Origin: Chloroflexota bacterium
GTDB taxonomy: Bacteria; Chloroflexota; Anaerolineae; UBA2200
Direction of reading: 5' to 3'
Assembly: GCA_014360905.1 (NCBI GenBank)
Contig: JACIWW010000025.1
Location: 1-44,305, forward strand
Length of the DNA: 44,305 nucleotides
Below the pieces are notes generated by a model. It did no database searches, was not told where the DNA came from, and was given only the letters and a program-made list of their open reading frames with translations. This document shows positions 26,658-35,486 of this stretch, piece by piece. The position numbers were made by a program, and so were the translations under genes. The first letter of the stretch is position 1. The number at the start of each line of letters is the position of its first letter.

Positions 26658-27509
26658 GTGGACATCTTTCAAGCAATGGTCTTGGGATTGGTTCAGGGAG
26701 CCACTGAGTTTATCCCTGTCAGCAGTTCTGCTCACCTCGTCCTGGTGCCCTGGTTGCTGAAATGGTCCGGTCCCGGTTTGGCTTTTGATACTATCTTGCA
26801 TTTGGGCACTTTGCTGGCCATGCTTGCCGTATTCTGGCGCGATTTTATCTCATTGGCTATTGCTTGGTGGCGCAATATCGTGAAATCAGTTTTCGTCCGT
26901 TATTCTGTGCGTGATGAGGAAGCTCAGCATGAGCCTGGCATCTTGCGGGCCAGGTTGACCTGGTGGATTATCTTGGGCACTATTCCTGCGGCGTTGATGG
27001 GTGCGCTCTGGGAAGAGCAATTCGAGGCACTTTTCCATAGCCCCATTCATGTTTCTGTGTTGCTGCTGGTGACCGGACTATGGCTGGTGTTGGCTGAGCG
27101 CTTTGGAGGTAAGAGCTATCAGGCGGAGGACATGCGCTGGTGGCAAGCGCTGTTGGTTGGCCTGGCACAAGGAGGCGCGATAGCGCCGGGTATCTCGCGC
27201 TCGGGGGCAACGATTGGGGCAGGATTGTTGCTGGGGCTGCGGCGCGAGGCAGCAACCCGTTTTTCCTTCCTGCTCGCGACACCGATTATCTTTGGTGCAG
27301 GGATGCTACAGGTAAAGCGTTTGCTTGAGTCACCAGATTTGCAGGTTGGGTTGCTTCCGCTGGCGCTAGGTTTCTTGGGAGCATTCCTGAGCGGTTATGC
27401 GTGCATTCGTTTCTTGCTGGATTACGTCAAAAAGCGAAGTCTGCTGGTCTTTGCTGTCTATTGCTGGCTACTTGGTTTCAGCACAATGGCAATCTATCTG
27501 CTCAGGTAG
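26658..27509 (+). CDS. uppP: Undecaprenyl-diphosphatase
   Basis: The 283-residue membrane enzyme (BacA/UppP) recycles the undecaprenyl carrier for wall synthesis. LGLVQGATEFIPVSSSAHLV holds the (E/Q)-rich motif and APGISRSGATIGAGLLLG the second motif, both with the catalytic residues. About eight hydrophobic segments are present. The GTG start at 26658 follows AAGG (26643-26646). The gene for a PstS-like lipoprotein follows after a short gap. Confidence 0.95.
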   Translation: MDIFQAMVLGLVQGATEFIPVSSSAHLVLVPWLLKWSGPGLAFDTILHLGTLLAMLAVFWRDFISLAIAWWRNIVKSVFVRYSVRDEEAQHEPGILRARLTWWIILGTIPAALMGALWEEQFEALFHSPIHVSVLLLVTGLWLVLAERFGGKSYQAEDMRWWQALLVGLAQGGAIAPGISRSGATIGAGLLLGLRREAATRFSFLLATPIIFGAGMLQVKRLLESPDLQVGLLPLALGFLGAFLSGYACIRFLLDYVKKRSLLVFAVYCWLLGFSTMAIYLLR

Positions 27510-27536
27510 CATGTTCAGGACTTGGAAACAGGCGAA

Positions 27537-28412
27537 ATGGATTGGCAGCCGCATCACACGTCTTGGTTTTCTGCGATCTTGCTTCTGATTGTGCTTTTAT
27601 CTGCCGTGTTATTCAGTGCATGTGGTCAACCATTGCCCACTCCACATGCTCCGGTTCTGCTGCGACTTTCTGGGTCAACTTCCATGCAGCCTTTGTTGCG
27701 CGATTTGGCGGCTGCCTACTCTGAGCGTTACGAGCATGTAAGTTTTGATTTCAGCGCAGTGGGGTCATTCGCGGGCATGGAGGAATTGCGTCGGGGAAAT
27801 GCAGACCTGGCGCTCGTTGCTCGCCTGCTGCAGCCGGATGAAGAGTACGATACCCGCACGAGAAAACGTCTGCTAGCCTATACCGTGATCGCTCAGGATG
27901 GCATTGCCGTTGTGGTGAACGAGGGGAATCCTTTGCGTATGCTCACCCTGTACCAGGTGCGCAAGATCTTCGAGGGACAAATTACAAACTGGGCGGAGTT
28001 GGGTAGCCCTGCTGGGGATATTTTGGTCATCAGTCGTGAGGATGGCTCGGCAACGCGCGAGGTGTTTGAAGAACTCGTCATGGGAGGCCGTCGCGTGACA
28101 ACGACAGCGCTGATCATGCCCGGCAGTGAGGCCGTGCGCGATTACGTGGCTACGCATGGGGGCGCAATCGGCTATCTTTCCATGGGGTACCTAGGTACGG
28201 GCATCGCTGCTTTAGCAATAGCCGATGCGCTACCCAATCGGCAGACGGTGGAGGATAGTTCTTACCCAATTACCAGGCCATTTTTGCTGGTCAGCCTACC
28301 AGAACCGAGTGCACAAGTCACAGCGTTCATGCAATTTGTGCGCAGCCCTGCTGGTCAAGCCATTGTGCGACGAACCTATGGCGGGGCTAGGGCAGGCAGC
28401 AGTGTGCGCTAG
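27537..28412 (+). CDS. PstS-like phosphate-binding lipoprotein
   Basis: The 291-residue product has a signal peptide ending FSAC, a probable lipid anchor. The mature part matches PstS-type substrate-binding proteins: LRLSGSTSMQPLLRDLAAAY, SFDFSAVGSFAGMEELRRG, KIFEGQITNWAELG, SREDGSATREVFEELV and GGAIGYLSMGYLG. The SGSTS and DGSAT loops bind the oxyanion. No pstC, pstA or pstB is near, so it may serve as an orphan receptor for a system elsewhere. The ATG at 27537 is chosen over a TTG at 27522. Confidence 0.85.
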   Translation: MDWQPHHTSWFSAILLLIVLLSAVLFSACGQPLPTPHAPVLLRLSGSTSMQPLLRDLAAAYSERYEHVSFDFSAVGSFAGMEELRRGNADLALVARLLQPDEEYDTRTRKRLLAYTVIAQDGIAVVVNEGNPLRMLTLYQVRKIFEGQITNWAELGSPAGDILVISREDGSATREVFEELVMGGRRVTTTALIMPGSEAVRDYVATHGGAIGYLSMGYLGTGIAALAIADALPNRQTVEDSSYPITRPFLLVSLPEPSAQVTAFMQFVRSPAGQAIVRRTYGGARAGSSVR

Positions 28413-28474
28413 ATTTGAAGGGTGAGGTATAATACTTGTGAGTGTGTAATATCAATGATGAGGAAGGAGTAAGC

Positions 28475-29452
28475 ATGTTATTCATCCGTACATTATTGCG
28501 TGACATTGCGCCAGAGGAATTGGGGGTGACGTCAAGCCATGAGCATCTAGTATGCCGTCCTCCCTACTGGGTGGAAAAGGGCGAGGACGATCTCATCCTG
28601 GATGATCCCGAAAAAGCCTTGCAGGATGTCCTCGATTTCAAAGAGGCTGGGGGGACAGCAATCGTTGATGCTACATGCATTGATTATGGCCGAGATGTCC
28701 CAGCAGTGGCAGAAATTGCACAAAAATCAGGCATCTACATCGTTGTAACGGCTGGGCTCAATAAAGGATTTCTGTGGTCAGCCAAGATGCCTGGCACAGA
28801 CTGCACCTTTGCCGAATGGATAGATCGAGCAAAAGAGGAGGATCTAACCAGGCTTTTTGTCTCTGAGGTTAAGGAAGGCATTGGCAACACAGGCTACAAA
28901 GCTGGCCAACTCAAATTTGGAACTGGTTACAATAGCATCTCTGCTCGTGAAGAGAAGGTGCTGCGGGCTGTGGCGAAGGCACATCTTGCCACTGGGGCTC
29001 CGCTTCATGCCCACACGGAGAACGGGACAATGGCCTTGGAACAGGCGGAAATTTTGCTCCAGGAGGGGGTAGATTTATCGCGGGTCAGTTTTGGTCATAT
29101 GGATCGGAACCCCGATCCATATATACACCGGAAACTCGCGGAGAAAGGGGCTTTTATCTGTTTCGATGGGCTGGGAAAGGTCAAGTATTATCCCGAGTCC
29201 ACGCGCATTGCCTGCATACTCGAATTGGTCAAACGGGGCTATGAAGATCAAATCCTCCTCGGGTGCGATACAGCACGCAAATCCTACTTCCGCTCTTACA
29301 GTTATGGCCCTGGCCTGGACTGGATGTTGAGAAAATGGGTGCCCAGGTTCATTGAGGAGGCGATAGAAGCCGGCTTTGATGGCAAGAGACTGGTGGAACA
29401 ATTTCTCATTGGGAATCCACGTCGCTATCTCTCCTTTAAGGAGGCGAAATAA
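28475..29452 (+). CDS. Phosphotriesterase-family (COG1735) hydrolase, possible phospholactonase
   Basis: The 325-residue amidohydrolase-superfamily protein has the two-metal site of the phosphotriesterase family: SHEHLV (HxH), SEVKEG (the Lys that is carboxylated), PLHAHTENG, FGHMDRN and LLGCDTAR (Asp). Characterised COG1735 members from Mycoplasma and other bacteria hydrolyse phosphorylated sugar lactones, and there too they are found with ascorbate-type PTS genes. The convergent PTS here fits such a role, which is inferred. AAGGAG (28464-28469) sets the ATG at 28475. A TATAAT (28428-28433) upstream is a probable promoter. The stop overlaps the next start by one base. Confidence 0.85.
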   Translation: MLFIRTLLRDIAPEELGVTSSHEHLVCRPPYWVEKGEDDLILDDPEKALQDVLDFKEAGGTAIVDATCIDYGRDVPAVAEIAQKSGIYIVVTAGLNKGFLWSAKMPGTDCTFAEWIDRAKEEDLTRLFVSEVKEGIGNTGYKAGQLKFGTGYNSISAREEKVLRAVAKAHLATGAPLHAHTENGTMALEQAEILLQEGVDLSRVSFGHMDRNPDPYIHRKLAEKGAFICFDGLGKVKYYPESTRIACILELVKRGYEDQILLGCDTARKSYFRSYSYGPGLDWMLRKWVPRFIEEAIEAGFDGKRLVEQFLIGNPRRYLSFKEAK

Positions 29453-30195
29453 TGAATGTGACATACATGGATCAATTGAGCGGGGAGGAATTCCACGAAA
29501 GATTGCAGAAAAGCGGAATCGCGATTCTGCCCCTTGGAGCGATGGAGTTCCACGGCCCCCATCTACCCATAGGAACGGACAACTTTATAGTTAATAAGGT
29601 CTCAGCGGAAGTCGCAAGGCACACAGGTGGCGTATTGCTCCCGTTGATTCCCTATGGCCAGGTTTGGTCTCTGGAGAACTTTCCTGGTTCGCTTAACATC
29701 TCCAATGAGACACTGGCGAGCTTGATTTTCGAGATTGGCGTCAGTATGCATCGCCAGGGAGCAGTGATTCTGGCCATAATCAACGGGCATTTGGGCAATA
29801 TGAATGCAGTGCAAGCAGCAGCCAGGCGTCTATTCCCAGTCGAGGGCCTGATTACCTACATGTTTACCTATCCCGGATTAGCAGAAGCAGCTTCGCGGGT
29901 ATGCACTTCTCGTCCTCTGCCAGGTGGCTATTTCCATGCCGATGAGATCGAAACGTCTCTTATGCTTTATGTTGAGCCTAGGCTTGTGCATATGGATCGG
30001 GCAATTCGGGACGAACCGCAATTACCCCCCGATTTTCAGAACCGTCCAGTTCGTTGGGAGGAAATCACCAAGACGGGTGTTCTCGGGGATGCCAGCATTG
30101 CTACTCAGGAGAAGGGCGAAGAAATTTTCCGCACAGTTGTCAGCCGCATTGTGGAAATCCTTGAATATGGACGAAACCAGTACCTGCCAAAGTGA
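29452..30195 (+). CDS. Creatininase-family amidohydrolase
   Basis: The 247-residue product has the creatininase signature ILPLGAMEFHGPHLPIGTDN, with the metal ligands Glu, His and Asp, plus INGHLGNMNAVQAAARR and GGYFHADEIETSLML. Members include creatinine amidohydrolase and cyclic-amide or lactam hydrolases of diverse substrates; creatinine itself is an unlikely target here. The ATG overlaps the TAA of the phosphotriesterase-like gene by one base and a purine-rich AAGGAGGCG (29438-29446) precedes it, so both enzymes are made together and probably act on the same compound. Confidence 0.87.
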   Translation: MNVTYMDQLSGEEFHERLQKSGIAILPLGAMEFHGPHLPIGTDNFIVNKVSAEVARHTGGVLLPLIPYGQVWSLENFPGSLNISNETLASLIFEIGVSMHRQGAVILAIINGHLGNMNAVQAAARRLFPVEGLITYMFTYPGLAEAASRVCTSRPLPGGYFHADEIETSLMLYVEPRLVHMDRAIRDEPQLPPDFQNRPVRWEEITKTGVLGDASIATQEKGEEIFRTVVSRIVEILEYGRNQYLPK

Positions 30196-30270
30196 TACTG
30201 CTTTTGAAGTCCGCGCTAGCTAATTGAGATGGACAATCAGGCTTACTTCTTCTTATGCTTGGTGCAAATA

Positions 30271-30313
30271 ATATAGGGCGGCCTGCTTGAGAGCATAACC
30301 GCCCTATATTTTG
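30271..30313. terminator. Terminator between the hydrolase pair and the PTS operon
   Basis: ATATAGGGCGG (30271-30281) pairs with CCGCCCTATAT (30299-30309) across a 17-base loop and is followed by TTTT. It lies between convergent genes and can act on both strands. Confidence 0.75.
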
Positions 30314-30346
30314 CGCTAAAGCGTCGCAGCAGAGCCGGCTATATCA

Positions 30347-31630
30347 TTATCTGCCCAGAATGCGCGCGACCACCGCGATCAGTAATGGCCAAATCACATA
30401 GTCGGTGTCTGAGGCCCAGCTAAAGAAATCGCCAATAGCAAATCCTATAAAGGGCCACATGGCAGCCTGACCAAGACCCATCAAGGCACCGGCAACTACT
30501 CCCCCTAAGATGGCGCCACGGATACCCCAATACTTGTTCCCATATACGGCAGCAGTTGCACCATGGAACCAGGCGGACATGGTCGGGGCGAAGATAAAGA
30601 AGGGGTACTTGAACCCGGCAAAGATGATAGATACTACCATCATGGACAGCATGCCGATCAGGCCGCCGTAGGCCATCGAGACCTGGCCATAGGGGAAGAA
30701 CAATGGGCAATCTAGAGCAGGTATGGCACCAGGGACGATTTTCTGCGCGATGCCCCTGAAGGAGGGAATGAGCTCGGCGATAATCATGCGCACACCCACC
30801 ATCAAGATTGCAAAACCAGCGGCAAAGGTCAGGGCCTGGAGAATGACCCAGATGGCAGGATCCTTTCCGGCAGCGGCGGCTTTTTCAGAAACGAAGGGTA
30901 CATTCAATACCGCCATAATGATGTAAATGATCAGGAAGGTGGCTGCCATCATAAGCATGGGCTCTCGTAGCCATTCGAGCGCTTTGGGGAACTTGATTTC
31001 CTCCATGCTTCTCCCTTTCTTGGTGCCATTCGCCGAAAAGAGGCGGGTCAACAGGGAGGTAACCAGAACAGGTATGGAAGCCGAGTGCCCCAGTACGAAA
31101 CCAGCATTTTCATTGACAAAGAGGTCAAACTTGCTGGTATACCAGGGCTGTAAAGTCTGGTATAGCCCGACAAACACGCTGGTCACAATCAGCAAGGCGA
31201 GTCCATCTAGGCCCAGAAGGTACTTGAAAGCTGAGACAAAGATCACGGCATTCCAGAAGATCAGGTGGCCGGTTAGATAAATGTATTTAAGTTTGGTAAT
31301 GCGAGCTAGGAACACGTTGATAAGGAATGCCAAGAGCATGACCAGCCCGATCTGGGTACCAAGTTCAGCGATGATCTTACTAGTACCAATGTCAATCTTG
31401 AGTGGTGGCAAACCCAGTGTCTTCCCTGCCAGATCTCCCAGCGGAAGCAGGGCCTGGACCATCAAGTTTACGCCACTCGACAGGATCAAGAGGCCAAGGG
31501 CTGTCCTGAGAGATCCTGCGATGGTCCTCTCGATCCGTTCACGTAGGATCAGGAAACCAGCTAATGCGATGATGCCGAGGAACAATGCCGGCTCTTGCAT
31601 AAATTTTTGTAGAAAACTCACAATTGCCAT
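30347..31630 (-). CDS. ulaA: PTS ascorbate-type EIIC permease
   Basis: The 427-residue membrane protein is a UlaA/SgaT-family EIIC (EIIC-GAT): LTGHLIFWNAVIF, GVRMIIAELIPSFRGIAQ and KIVPGAIPALDC are the best conserved stretches, with ten or more hydrophobic segments. It would bring a sugar or sugar acid across the membrane while the IIB protein phosphorylates it. E. coli UlaA takes L-ascorbate; the substrate here may differ. Last gene of the minus-strand IIB-IIA-IIC operon, 88 bases after IIA, with its own AAAGGAGG ribosome binding site. EI and HPr are not in the window. Confidence 0.88.
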   Translation of the reverse strand: MAIVSFLQKFMQEPALFLGIIALAGFLILRERIERTIAGSLRTALGLLILSSGVNLMVQALLPLGDLAGKTLGLPPLKIDIGTSKIIAELGTQIGLVMLLAFLINVFLARITKLKYIYLTGHLIFWNAVIFVSAFKYLLGLDGLALLIVTSVFVGLYQTLQPWYTSKFDLFVNENAGFVLGHSASIPVLVTSLLTRLFSANGTKKGRSMEEIKFPKALEWLREPMLMMAATFLIIYIIMAVLNVPFVSEKAAAAGKDPAIWVILQALTFAAGFAILMVGVRMIIAELIPSFRGIAQKIVPGAIPALDCPLFFPYGQVSMAYGGLIGMLSMMVVSIIFAGFKYPFFIFAPTMSAWFHGATAAVYGNKYWGIRGAILGGVVAGALMGLGQAAMWPFIGFAIGDFFSWASDTDYVIWPLLIAVVARILGR

Positions 31631-31718
31631 TGTTTGCCTCCTTTTGCATTAGTTTGATTTTTGGTTTTTCTGGCTCTTCGAGATGAACCAATTAGGTAGA
31701 TACTTTATTTGGGGTAGA

Positions 31719-32195
31719 TCACCTCCTTTCGTCTTCTTGTAATGTGATCACCTGTTGCAGGTACGAACGCGCTTGCTCCGGAGTCTGCTTTGCTGCAATT
31801 GCCTGGGCTATGTCTTCAGAGTTCTGCAACAGGGTAGCCAACTGGCGTAGGAATTCGAGATGAGATTCCCTGTCGGGAGTAGCAAAGGACAAGACGAGAT
31901 ACACGGGATCATTGTGGGAACCAAATTCCACCCCTTGTTTCACGACAAGGAGAGATAATCCAAAGCGCTGTGCACCATCTTCGGGCCGGGCATGGGGGAT
32001 CGCAATGCCTGGAGCAATGGCTATGTAGGGACCTAATTCCTCGCACACTGCGATCATTTTGTCGGCATATTCAGGGCTGGCAATGCTATGGTCAACCAGC
32101 ATTTGTCCTCCCATCTTCACTGCCTCTTGCCAGGAGGCAACAGTATCCACGATTCGGATTCGATTATCTAATGCGCTAAGAAAATCCAGTCCCAC
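31719..32195 (-). CDS. ulaC: PTS EIIA, ascorbate/fructose type
   Basis: The 158-residue cytoplasmic protein is a PTS_EIIA_2 domain. Its phosphorylated His lies in GIAIPHARPEDGAQR, and LVLSFATPDRESHLEFLRQL is typical of the family. It passes phosphate from HPr to the IIB protein. The start is GTG at 32195, one base after the IIB stop codon; translation is surely coupled. Confidence 0.9.
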   Translation of the reverse strand: MGLDFLSALDNRIRIVDTVASWQEAVKMGGQMLVDHSIASPEYADKMIAVCEELGPYIAIAPGIAIPHARPEDGAQRFGLSLLVVKQGVEFGSHNDPVYLVLSFATPDRESHLEFLRQLATLLQNSEDIAQAIAAKQTPEQARSYLQQVITLQEDERR

Positions 32196-32196
32196 G

Positions 32197-32502
32197 CTAT
32201 GATTGCTCCAGGCGGTTTACCGCATCGAGAAGTTTCTGCCGAATTTCGGGCAGATTGCCATAGTTGCTAATCTCAACGATTTCTTTCACTTTGGGATTGC
32301 GTCTGACTAATTCTACCAGGTCTTGGGCAGTAACCACGATATCTGCAGGAACAGCTTGAGCAATGGAGGCATCGGCGGTTTCGACGATCGCGTCAATCTT
32401 GGCCTGTTTGAGGATATCCTCGATCGTCATTTTGAGAAAAAGTGCTGTGCCGGTTCCCAAGCCACATGCAGCAACGATTTTAAGAGGGTTATTCCTTGTC
32501 AT
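32197..32502 (-). CDS. ulaB: PTS EIIB, ascorbate type
   Basis: The 101-residue protein is a PTS_IIB domain with the phosphorylated Cys in VAACGLGTGTALFLKM near the N-terminus. It takes phosphate from IIA and gives it to the incoming substrate at IIC. First gene of the operon; AAGGAGG lies six bases before the ATG. No regulator gene of the UlaR or BglG kind is adjacent. Confidence 0.9.
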   Translation of the reverse strand: MTRNNPLKIVAACGLGTGTALFLKMTIEDILKQAKIDAIVETADASIAQAVPADIVVTAQDLVELVRRNPKVKEIVEISNYGNLPEIRQKLLDAVNRLEQS

Positions 32503-32544
32503 GAGAACCTCCTTGAAGGGCAGTCAAACAAGCATGGTGTTAAT

Positions 32545-32572
32545 ATTATAGCCAAATTGGACGAAAAGGCAA
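32545..32572 (-). promoter_or_regulatory. Promoter of the PTS operon
   Basis: On the minus strand TTGCCT (32572-32567), 16 bases, then a perfect TATAAT (32550-32545), 42 bases ahead of the EIIB start codon. Confidence 0.6.
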
Positions 32573-32597
32573 GTTTTACAGTTTCCAACCAGCCCTG

Positions 32598-33368
32598 TTA
32601 CCCCACAAACTCCCCGATAATTGTCTTGCCAGCCAATTCCTCTGGGCGCATCGTTTTGGCGCGTTCCATGCTAATGCAATTTTGCTTGAGCGCACGCAAC
32701 ATGCCGATTGGCGTGGGGTTCTCATTGCGGCGGCCGTACTGGGTGGGGCAGGTACTGAGCACCTCAATGAAGGAGAAGCCAGTGCGCTGCAGAGCTTTCT
32801 TGATGGCGGCGATCAGAGGCCGTACATGCCAGACGGAGTAGCGAGCGACATAGGTAGCTCCTGCTGCTGCTACCAGGCGCGCCAGGTCGAAAGGCGGTTC
32901 GGGATTGCCTGCGGGCGTAGTTTGGGTGCGTGCGCCGCGCGGAGTAGTAGGCGTAACCTGGCCGCCGGTCATGCCGTAGATGAGGTTATTCGCGCAAATC
33001 ACCGTGATGTCCATATTGCGCCGTGCGGCATGGATGAGATGGTTGCCACCAATGGATGCGATGTCGCCATCGCCACCGATGACGACTACGTTGAGTCTGG
33101 GATTGAACAATTTCGCCCCGGTGGCAAAGGCTACCGGGCGACCATGGGTTACGTGCAATGTGTCCGTGTTATAGTGTGGGCTGGGAATCCAGCCAGCGCA
33201 GCCGATGCCGGACACAAAAAGCATCTGCGAAAAATCCAACTCCAATTCATCAATTGCTCGTAGGATGGCTCCCAGCAGGATACCGTGCCCGCACCCGGCA
33301 CAAAAGGGGGTAGGGAAGGTGCGCGGACGGATGTATTTCACAATCGAAGCGGTAGTTCCTTTTTTCAT
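32598..33368 (-). CDS. korB: 2-oxoacid:ferredoxin oxidoreductase, beta subunit
   Basis: The 256-residue subunit binds thiamine diphosphate and a [4Fe-4S] cluster: FCAGCGHGILLGAILRAI carries two cluster Cys, GIGCAGW the next, and GGDGDIASIGGNHLIHAARR with NNLIYGMTGGQ the cofactor motif. With the alpha subunit it decarboxylates a 2-oxoacid, most likely 2-oxoglutarate, to the acyl-CoA and reduces ferredoxin. Its ATG overlaps the alpha stop by four bases (ATGA). The gene order is D-A-B. Confidence 0.93.
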   Translation of the reverse strand: MKKGTTASIVKYIRPRTFPTPFCAGCGHGILLGAILRAIDELELDFSQMLFVSGIGCAGWIPSPHYNTDTLHVTHGRPVAFATGAKLFNPRLNVVVIGGDGDIASIGGNHLIHAARRNMDITVICANNLIYGMTGGQVTPTTPRGARTQTTPAGNPEPPFDLARLVAAAGATYVARYSVWHVRPLIAAIKKALQRTGFSFIEVLSTCPTQYGRRNENPTPIGMLRALKQNCISMERAKTMRPEELAGKTIIGEFVG

Positions 33369-34621
33369 GAGAATAGGTCCTTCCCTTCCAGGGCACGCTT
33401 TTTGCCAGAGCGCAGGATGCGTTGCATAGCCGTCCAGATTTCGGGTGCGGTAATGACCTCGCCATCGGTGCGGTGATAACCGGCTGCATGTGGCACCACT
33501 CGTTGTACCTCGCGCAACATCTGTCCACGGTTCATCTCAGGCATGATGATGTGGCTAGCTTGCGCTCCAAGTTCTTTGACCATATTCTCTGGAAAGGGCC
33601 ATAGTGTGGTCAGGCGCAACAGCCCTGCTTTGATCCCTGCTTCTCTTGCCAACCTGACGGCACCTAGGGCACTGCGCGCAGTAAAGCCATAAGCTACGAG
33701 CAATATATCCAACTTGCTTTCCTCACAGAAATGCGTGTTCGTGCGCTGAATTTCTTCACGATGGTTTAGGATTTTGCTTACCAAGCGCTCTACCAACTGT
33801 TGTTGGGCCTGAGGACTTGATGTACGGCGGTAGCCCCAGGCATCATGAGTGGATCCAGTGACGAGCAACCGGGCGCCTTCGCCAAAAGCGGGCATAGGGG
33901 GCACCTCCACCTCGCCAAAGGGCGGACGCGAGAGATCCTTCCAACGCTGGTAAATAGACGTTTTGGCTGGCACAGTCATGTTCTCGCGTAGGTGACCCAC
34001 GCCTTCATCCATCAACAGGATGACCGGCACACGAAAACGGTCAGCCAGATTGAAGGCACGAATGGTTTCATCATAGGCTTCTTGTACGGACCATGGTGAG
34101 AGGACGATGATCTCGTAGTCGCCATGTGCACCCCAGCGAGCTTGCATGACGTCGCCCTGGGCTGGGCGGGTAGCCTGACCGGTGCCAGGCCCGGCGCGCT
34201 GCACATCTACTACCACGCAGGGCGTCTCAGTGATGATGGCATAGCCGATATTCTCCAGCATCAGGCTAAACCCTGGCCCAGAGGTAGCGGTCATGGCCCG
34301 CGCCCCAGCCCAGGATGCGCCGAGCACTGAGGCAATGGAGCCAATCTCATCTTCCATCTGAATGAAGACTCGGCCAGGCAACTGCGCAAAACGCCGGCAA
34401 ATGTGCTCCATTATCTCGCTGGCCGGAGTAATGGGATAACCAGCGTAATAGTTGCATCCTGCGGCGATGGCTCCCTCCGCGCAAGCCTCATCGCCTTGCA
34501 GGAAGTAACGCCCAGGCCTCAATACACTAGGCAAATTTGTCCATTGACTCCCTTTCATCGGTTCAAATTTTTGCTGCTCACTATGCCCCATATCCGGCAT
34601 CTTGTATCCCGCAGTCTTCAC
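33365..34621 (-). CDS. korA: 2-oxoacid:ferredoxin oxidoreductase, alpha subunit
   Basis: The 418-residue subunit has LQGDEACAEGAIAAGCNYYA and GYPITPASEIMEHI, with QMEDEIGSIASVLGASWAGA, as in KorA/VorA proteins. The gamma domain that is fused in front of some KorA proteins is absent. The GTG at 34621 follows GGAG by seven bases; an ATG at 34558 is an alternative that would remove a poorly conserved N-terminal extension. The start region sits inside a short dispersed repeat. KorD ends 15 bases upstream. Confidence 0.92.
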   Translation of the reverse strand: MKTAGYKMPDMGHSEQQKFEPMKGSQWTNLPSVLRPGRYFLQGDEACAEGAIAAGCNYYAGYPITPASEIMEHICRRFAQLPGRVFIQMEDEIGSIASVLGASWAGARAMTATSGPGFSLMLENIGYAIITETPCVVVDVQRAGPGTGQATRPAQGDVMQARWGAHGDYEIIVLSPWSVQEAYDETIRAFNLADRFRVPVILLMDEGVGHLRENMTVPAKTSIYQRWKDLSRPPFGEVEVPPMPAFGEGARLLVTGSTHDAWGYRRTSSPQAQQQLVERLVSKILNHREEIQRTNTHFCEESKLDILLVAYGFTARSALGAVRLAREAGIKAGLLRLTTLWPFPENMVKELGAQASHIIMPEMNRGQMLREVQRVVPHAAGYHRTDGEVITAPEIWTAMQRILRSGKKRALEGKDLFS

Positions 34622-34641
34622 TCGTTACTCCTCACTCTACT
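34619..34641. repeat. Short dispersed stop-rich repeat at the korD-korA junction
   Basis: On the minus strand GAGGAGTAACGAGTGAAG spans the gap. It shares GAGTAACGAGT with the right arm of the hairpin repeat at 39710-39784. It supplies the ribosome binding site and GTG start of korA just beyond the korD stop. Confidence 0.4.
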
Positions 34642-34846
34642 CCTCTTCCACCACAATCGCCAGGTCTGGGCATAGTAACTCGCACTGGCGGCATGCCGTG
34701 CAGTCCTCTGGTCTGGCTACCAGCACTGGATGGAACCCATGCAGGAAGACGGCCTTATCTACTTCTAGTACTGCCCTTGGGCATACCTCAACGCAAATAT
34801 GGCATCCTTTGCACCACTCTGTATTCACGGTGATTGTTGGCATCAT
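34637..34846 (-). CDS. korD: 2-oxoacid:ferredoxin oxidoreductase delta subunit (ferredoxin)
   Basis: The 69-residue ferredoxin has CKGCHICVEVCP and CTACRQCELLCP, two [4Fe-4S] clusters, and is the usual delta subunit of Kor enzymes. It begins the kor transcript. A gamma subunit (KorC) gene is not found beside it. Two ATG codons in tandem begin the frame and the ribosome binding site is weak. Confidence 0.9.
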   Translation of the reverse strand: MMPTITVNTEWCKGCHICVEVCPRAVLEVDKAVFLHGFHPVLVARPEDCTACRQCELLCPDLAIVVEEE

Positions 34847-34906
34847 GCTCGCTATAAACTGTGGTAATCGGCTGAGACGGCAGCTTAGACTTGTTTTGGA
34901 ATAGCC

Positions 34907-35443
34907 TCAGCAGTATTGCTTCTTATAGAGCCTCATGGCGTGCTCGATAACCTTGCGCGCTGCCTGCGCATCTTCCCATCCCTTCGGAATGACCTCGATA
35001 CCCTCCAGTTCCTTGTACCTCTGGAAGAAATGGCTAACCTCGGTTAGAAAGTGCTGGGGTACATCGCAGATCGAATGATACTCACCGAAAAGTGGGTCGG
35101 CAGCAGGAACAGCCAGGATTTTCTCGTCGGCTTCGTTCTCGTCGAACATGTGGAACACGCCAATAGGTCGGCACTCAATGACACAGCCGGGGAAGGTGGG
35201 GTCGGTGACCATGACCAGGATATCCAACGGGTCACCGTCATCGCCACAGGTCTGCGGGATGAAGCCATAGTCACCCGGATAGTGCATCGGGCTGAAGAGC
35301 ACCCGACTGAGCTGGATTACACCAAGGTGTTTGTTGTATTCGTATTTGTTGCGGTGACCTCTGGGGATCTCGACAACAGCGTACACGACCTCTGGTGCTT
35401 GAGGCCCAGAGGGGATGTCATGCCACAGGTCTGACTTGAGCAC
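34907..35443 (-). CDS. ppa: Inorganic pyrophosphatase, family I
   Basis: The 178-residue soluble enzyme hydrolyses pyrophosphate and so pulls acyl-CoA, nucleotide and other synthetases forward. Conserved parts are VEIPRGHRNKYEYNKHLG, the metal-binding CGDDGDPLDILVM (D-x-D-P-x-D) and an ADPLFGEYHSICDVPQHF stretch with a C-terminal KGWEDAQAARKVI. GTG start at 35443 after AAGGTAGG. It lies between etfA and the kor genes on the same strand. Confidence 0.95.
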   Translation of the reverse strand: MLKSDLWHDIPSGPQAPEVVYAVVEIPRGHRNKYEYNKHLGVIQLSRVLFSPMHYPGDYGFIPQTCGDDGDPLDILVMVTDPTFPGCVIECRPIGVFHMFDENEADEKILAVPAADPLFGEYHSICDVPQHFLTEVSHFFQRYKELEGIEVIPKGWEDAQAARKVIEHAMRLYKKQYC

Positions 35444-35486
35444 AATCTGGCCTACCTTTCAGAATGTATGGGCTTCGGAAGGCTTG

